A stretch of 64,000 bases of DNA from Bradyrhizobium sp. ISRA430 (lineage in GTDB: Bacteria > Pseudomonadota > Alphaproteobacteria > Rhizobiales > Xanthobacteraceae). The DNA is taken from contig NZ_CP094516.1 of NCBI RefSeq assembly GCF_029909975.1, forward strand, positions 1,984,001-2,048,000. The letters run 5' to 3'. Position 1 is the first letter of the stretch; each line of letters begins with the position of its first letter. The translations under genes were made by a program, and so were the position numbers. Positions 61,477 through 64,000 of this stretch are shown piece by piece. Under the pieces are notes generated by a model. That model worked only from the letters and a program-made list of their open reading frames with translations. It did no database searches and was not told the DNA's origin.

Positions 61477-63255
61477 TCAGGGAGCGCTAAAGAAGCCGAT
61501 CGAGGCGATCCGCGCGTCCGCAGGCAAGTAACGCTCGAGGCTCTTGATCACCTGCCCCGAGGCACGGCGTCGATTGAGCTGCATCAGAACCGTCTCAAGA
61601 TCAACCATGCGTTGCTGCGAGGTCACTGCAACGACCTGCTCCGCACCGAACGGCTCGCCCACCCTGAGCGGTAGCCGCAAGCTCGCCGACCGGGCCAGCG
61701 CCGCATCAGAACCCACCGGATACAGCACCTGGATAGTGCCATCGCCGGCGACATTGAATAGCAGCACCGCCCGTGATGCCACATCAGACAAGTCCACTTC
61801 GACGGTCTGGCCAGCGCGCTGTTGACGATCGTCTGGCCAAATACGCATGATCTGCGGCGACCGGGTCGCCATGCGCTTGAGCTCACGAATTGCTGCCGTC
61901 CGGTCAACCACAGTCGGCAAGCTGGCAACATCCACCCCATAGGCGACCACATCGCCCCACGCGATCACGTCGTGGGACACAGGGTCCCAGATCAGGTCGG
62001 GATTGTCCGTCGGTTGAACAGCCTGCACCGTGACATCCTTTGGCGCCACGCCCGCAAAATAGTTCGTTTTGCCGTCGAGCGCGGCCAGTCGGATCGGCGC
62101 CGCTGGGCGGAGAGACGTCGGCGCGACGCTGGTCGGAGCGGCATTGGTCGCAGCGGCAAGGGTCGGAACGGTTGACGCCTTGGCCGTGACAGCCGACGGC
62201 GCGGGCACCTGCCCCTCGACGGGCGCCGCTGCTCCGGTCTGACCAGACGCCGCTCTCGCGGCCGGCCCTTGGATCAGCACCACGCCGCGCGTCAGTTCGA
62301 ACGCGATGTCGGTTTCAGGAATCTGAGCCGGCGATGATATCGTCACGACGTTCTGGCGCTGATCCGAGAGCTGATAGACCACCTGGCGAACATTGCTGAA
62401 GAGCTCCTTGAGCGTCACCTTCCCGTCGTGATTGATGTCCGCACTGCCTTCCACCGCCCGAGCGATCGCATAGCTGAGAGCCCCGCGCAGGCCATCGATT
62501 CCGGGAATCCGCACTTCGGGCGCCTTGGTGTAACGATCAACCGCAGCCAGGAACGCGGTGTGGTCGAAATCGAGCTCAGACTTCGGATCGTTGCTGTCCG
62601 ATACCGGTTTCAGTTCATCGACCAGCAGCGTGTAGCGCGGCACCTGCCGGAAGCTCATCTCCTCGGCACGCGGATCGATGTCGCGCACCATTCCGCCGCC
62701 GTGGCAAGTGTCAGCCACGAAGATCACCTTCGCGCCGCGCAGTTCGAACTGCCGGATGAAATGGTTGAACTCGCTGCCCAGAATACGCTCGACCGACCCG
62801 GTCGGCGTGGTTTCGAAGCCCGGCAGGAGGAACACGTTCTCCATCCCATCCGGCTCGGAGCCCTTGACGCGCTCCGGCTCCTGGGTGCCATGACCGGCGA
62901 TCGACAGAAAGATGAGGTCGTTGTTCTTTGTCCGCTCCACCAGGGCGCTGATCTCGCGCAGGACGCTTGCCCTGTCGGCTTGGGCGTTGGTCAGCTCGAC
63001 GACGTCGCCGACACCCATGGACTTCAAGCTGGTCACGATGTCGGTGGCGTCGGCGACCGCGCCCTTCAACTTGCGCACGTGCTGGTAGTCGTCGACGCCT
63101 AGCACGAGCGCACGTACGGCCGCCCCGTCCGGATTGCTGATCGACAGTCCTCCTGCCGCATGTGCGTACGGGACCGTCAGGCCAATCGACGCAGCGAGCC
63201 CGATAGTGGCGCACAGCCACCCGATCTTGCAATCAAGTCCTCTGGGCACCCGCAT
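61477..63255 (-). CDS. Exported caspase-like (C14) protein with EF-hand and DUF4384-like C-terminus
   Basis: The 592-residue protein has a signal peptide (IGWLCATIGLAASIGLTVPY, cut after AHA). The caspase domain has His122 in SIAGHGTQE and Cys184 in VADTCHGGG. Near residues 273-284 is a canonical calcium-binding EF-hand loop, DINHDGKVTLKE, with Asp, Asn, Asp, Gly and a final Glu in the right places. A Pro/Ala/Thr-rich linker leads to a C-terminal region with VLLFNVAGDGTIQVLYPVG that resembles DUF4384. Calcium could control activity, as in metacaspases. I chose ATG 63255 (GAGGTGG upstream); 63276 is also possible. It lies between the NlpC/P60-like and DUF4384-like genes. Confidence 0.87.
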   Translation of the reverse strand: MRVPRGLDCKIGWLCATIGLAASIGLTVPYAHAAGGLSISNPDGAAVRALVLGVDDYQHVRKLKGAVADATDIVTSLKSMGVGDVVELTNAQADRASVLREISALVERTKNNDLIFLSIAGHGTQEPERVKGSEPDGMENVFLLPGFETTPTGSVERILGSEFNHFIRQFELRGAKVIFVADTCHGGGMVRDIDPRAEEMSFRQVPRYTLLVDELKPVSDSNDPKSELDFDHTAFLAAVDRYTKAPEVRIPGIDGLRGALSYAIARAVEGSADINHDGKVTLKELFSNVRQVVYQLSDQRQNVVTISSPAQIPETDIAFELTRGVVLIQGPAARAASGQTGAAAPVEGQVPAPSAVTAKASTVPTLAAATNAAPTSVAPTSLRPAAPIRLAALDGKTNYFAGVAPKDVTVQAVQPTDNPDLIWDPVSHDVIAWGDVVAYGVDVASLPTVVDRTAAIRELKRMATRSPQIMRIWPDDRQQRAGQTVEVDLSDVASRAVLLFNVAGDGTIQVLYPVGSDAALARSASLRLPLRVGEPFGAEQVVAVTSQQRMVDLETVLMQLNRRRASGQVIKSLERYLPADARIASIGFFSAP

Positions 63256-63312
63256 CGTGATCCACCTCGACTTCATGCCTACCCATTCTGTAGCGCCAAG
63301 GACACACGGGGT

Positions 63313-64000
63313 TCAGCGCCTCTTGCTTGCCGTCCTGCGGCCCGCCGGCGCTTCGGTCTCTTGATAGGCGCTCGCCGAAACTGTCGTCTGATCATCCGCG
63401 AAGGCGCGAAAGCGGACCGGAACGTAGCCACGCGCGAGCAGGCTCGCCAACGGATAGACGTTGCGGCAGACGCGGCCGTTGCAGCCACCGGTCGAGGATT
63501 CCATCACCTCCGCTTTGCGGTCAGGCGTGAACCGCAGGAACAACATCACATGCGAGCCCGGCTTGTTGAGCGCATCGCCGGGCTTCAGATCCCAGGGATT
63601 TGCCACGGGCGCTGCAATCGCGGGGATGGCAGCAGTCGTGTAGTGGACGGAAAGTCCCCACGCGGCGCTGACGAATGCCGAACAGTCGACACCCGCCACA
63701 TCCGGCCGCGGTGCGTTGCGGGTGCAGACATTGCCAGCCAGCGTCCCACTCTCGATCCGCTGCCGGAAGTTCGCAAGGGAACCGTGACAGCCCCAGCAAT
63801 AGGGTACGCCTCGCACCTCCTGGTTCACCTTGCCCTGGAGATACCACGGCCGGCGAATACGATTGAAGCCGCTGCATTGGCTGTCCGGATCGCTGCCGTA
63901 GTTCGCCTGCGTCAGCTTCCACTGGATACCCTCGAACGCAAATGCAGCCTCGATCGCCTGCTGGCGATTGGACGGCCGCACGGCCGCTGTCGCGTTGAAT
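63313..64000 (-). CDS. NlpC/P60- or CHAP-like cysteine peptidase, 5' end outside window
   Basis: The visible part, at least 222 residues, has a cysteine-peptidase pattern. The nucleophile Cys is in GVDCSAFVSAAWG, and the His is in LKPGDALNKPGSHVMLFLR. Such enzymes cleave peptide bonds in cell-wall peptides or act as amidases. The frame stays open to the right edge (codons before GTG 63981 read FNATAA), so the true start and any signal peptide are probably beyond 64000. Six further Cys may form disulfides, which would suggest an exported protein. The stop is 57 bases before the caspase-like gene, so the two are probably one operon. Confidence 0.8.
   Translation of the reverse strand, partial: FNATAAVRPSNRQQAIEAAFAFEGIQWKLTQANYGSDPDSQCSGFNRIRRPWYLQGKVNQEVRGVPYCWGCHGSLANFRQRIESGTLAGNVCTRNAPRPDVAGVDCSAFVSAAWGLSVHYTTAAIPAIAAPVANPWDLKPGDALNKPGSHVMLFLRFTPDRKAEVMESSTGGCNGRVCRNVYPLASLLARGYVPVRFRAFADDQTTVSASAYQETEAPAGRRTASKRR

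Noticed and set aside
56653..64000. Calling the caspase cluster a phage-defence system
   Set aside because: Both caspase-like proteins carry signal peptides and no sensor or nucleotide-signalling gene is adjacent, so a cytoplasmic abortive-infection role is not supported.

Overview
The window is GC-rich, densely coded DNA from an alphaproteobacterium, most likely a Bradyrhizobium-type soil bacterium. I infer this from codon use, the many ABC sugar importers, Tat-dependent formate dehydrogenase genes and small proteins of a type I remember from Bradyrhizobium. No rRNA, tRNA, CRISPR array, intact insertion sequence or phage gene was recognised.

Layout. (1) 1-5166: surface-polysaccharide genes: the end of an NAD-dependent epimerase, a DegT-type sugar aminotransferase, rfbB, a TIGR04325-type methyltransferase and a decayed rfbA. 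(2) 5167-5740: fragments of an alginate-export-type gene and a ketopentenoate hydratase gene. (3) 5740-20618: a carbohydrate or polyol catabolic locus around a SorC regulator. One arm encodes a CUT1 ABC importer with two unlike ATPases, an erythritol-kinase-like FGGY kinase, a 2-hydroxyacid dehydrogenase, a class II aldolase and a GlpD-type dehydrogenase. The other arm encodes a D-ribulose-kinase-like enzyme, a HAD hydrolase and a second class II aldolase. (4) 20907-35565: a GntR-controlled pair of divergent CUT2 importers with a xylulokinase and a FucU-type mutarotase, followed by a CUT1 binding protein and two permeases without an ATPase gene. (5) 35697-40186: an Mfd-like helicase and a glycosyltransferase pseudogene. 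(6) 40996-42960: a LuxR-type regulator with a degenerate receiver and three small proteins. (7) 42996-55629: a membrane formate dehydrogenase locus. It has catalytic, Fe-S and cytochrome b subunits, a small Tat-targeted protein, an HTH-TorD fusion, a five-gene overlapping accessory operon, a 674-residue multi-cluster ferredoxin and a WD40-cytochrome c fusion. (8) 56024-64000: two tiny membrane proteins, then a group of predicted hydrolases: a metzincin-like protein, two caspase-like proteins with signal peptides (one with a canonical EF-hand loop), an alpha/beta-hydrolase-like protein, a DUF4384-type protein and an NlpC/P60-like protein.

How it fits together. Regions 3 and 4 are import-phosphorylate-cleave modules, each read outward from a local regulator. 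The SorC intergenic region has repeated TTGCAA boxes, and the GntR intergenic region has a perfect 8+8 inverted repeat. In region 7 the chaperone that should read enzyme maturation is fused to a DNA-binding domain, and a perfect 9+9 inverted repeat lies 40 bases upstream of its start. This suggests feedback control of the fdh operon. Region 8 and the accessory genes of region 7 are the least understood parts. All family assignments come from reading motifs by eye; no database search was run.
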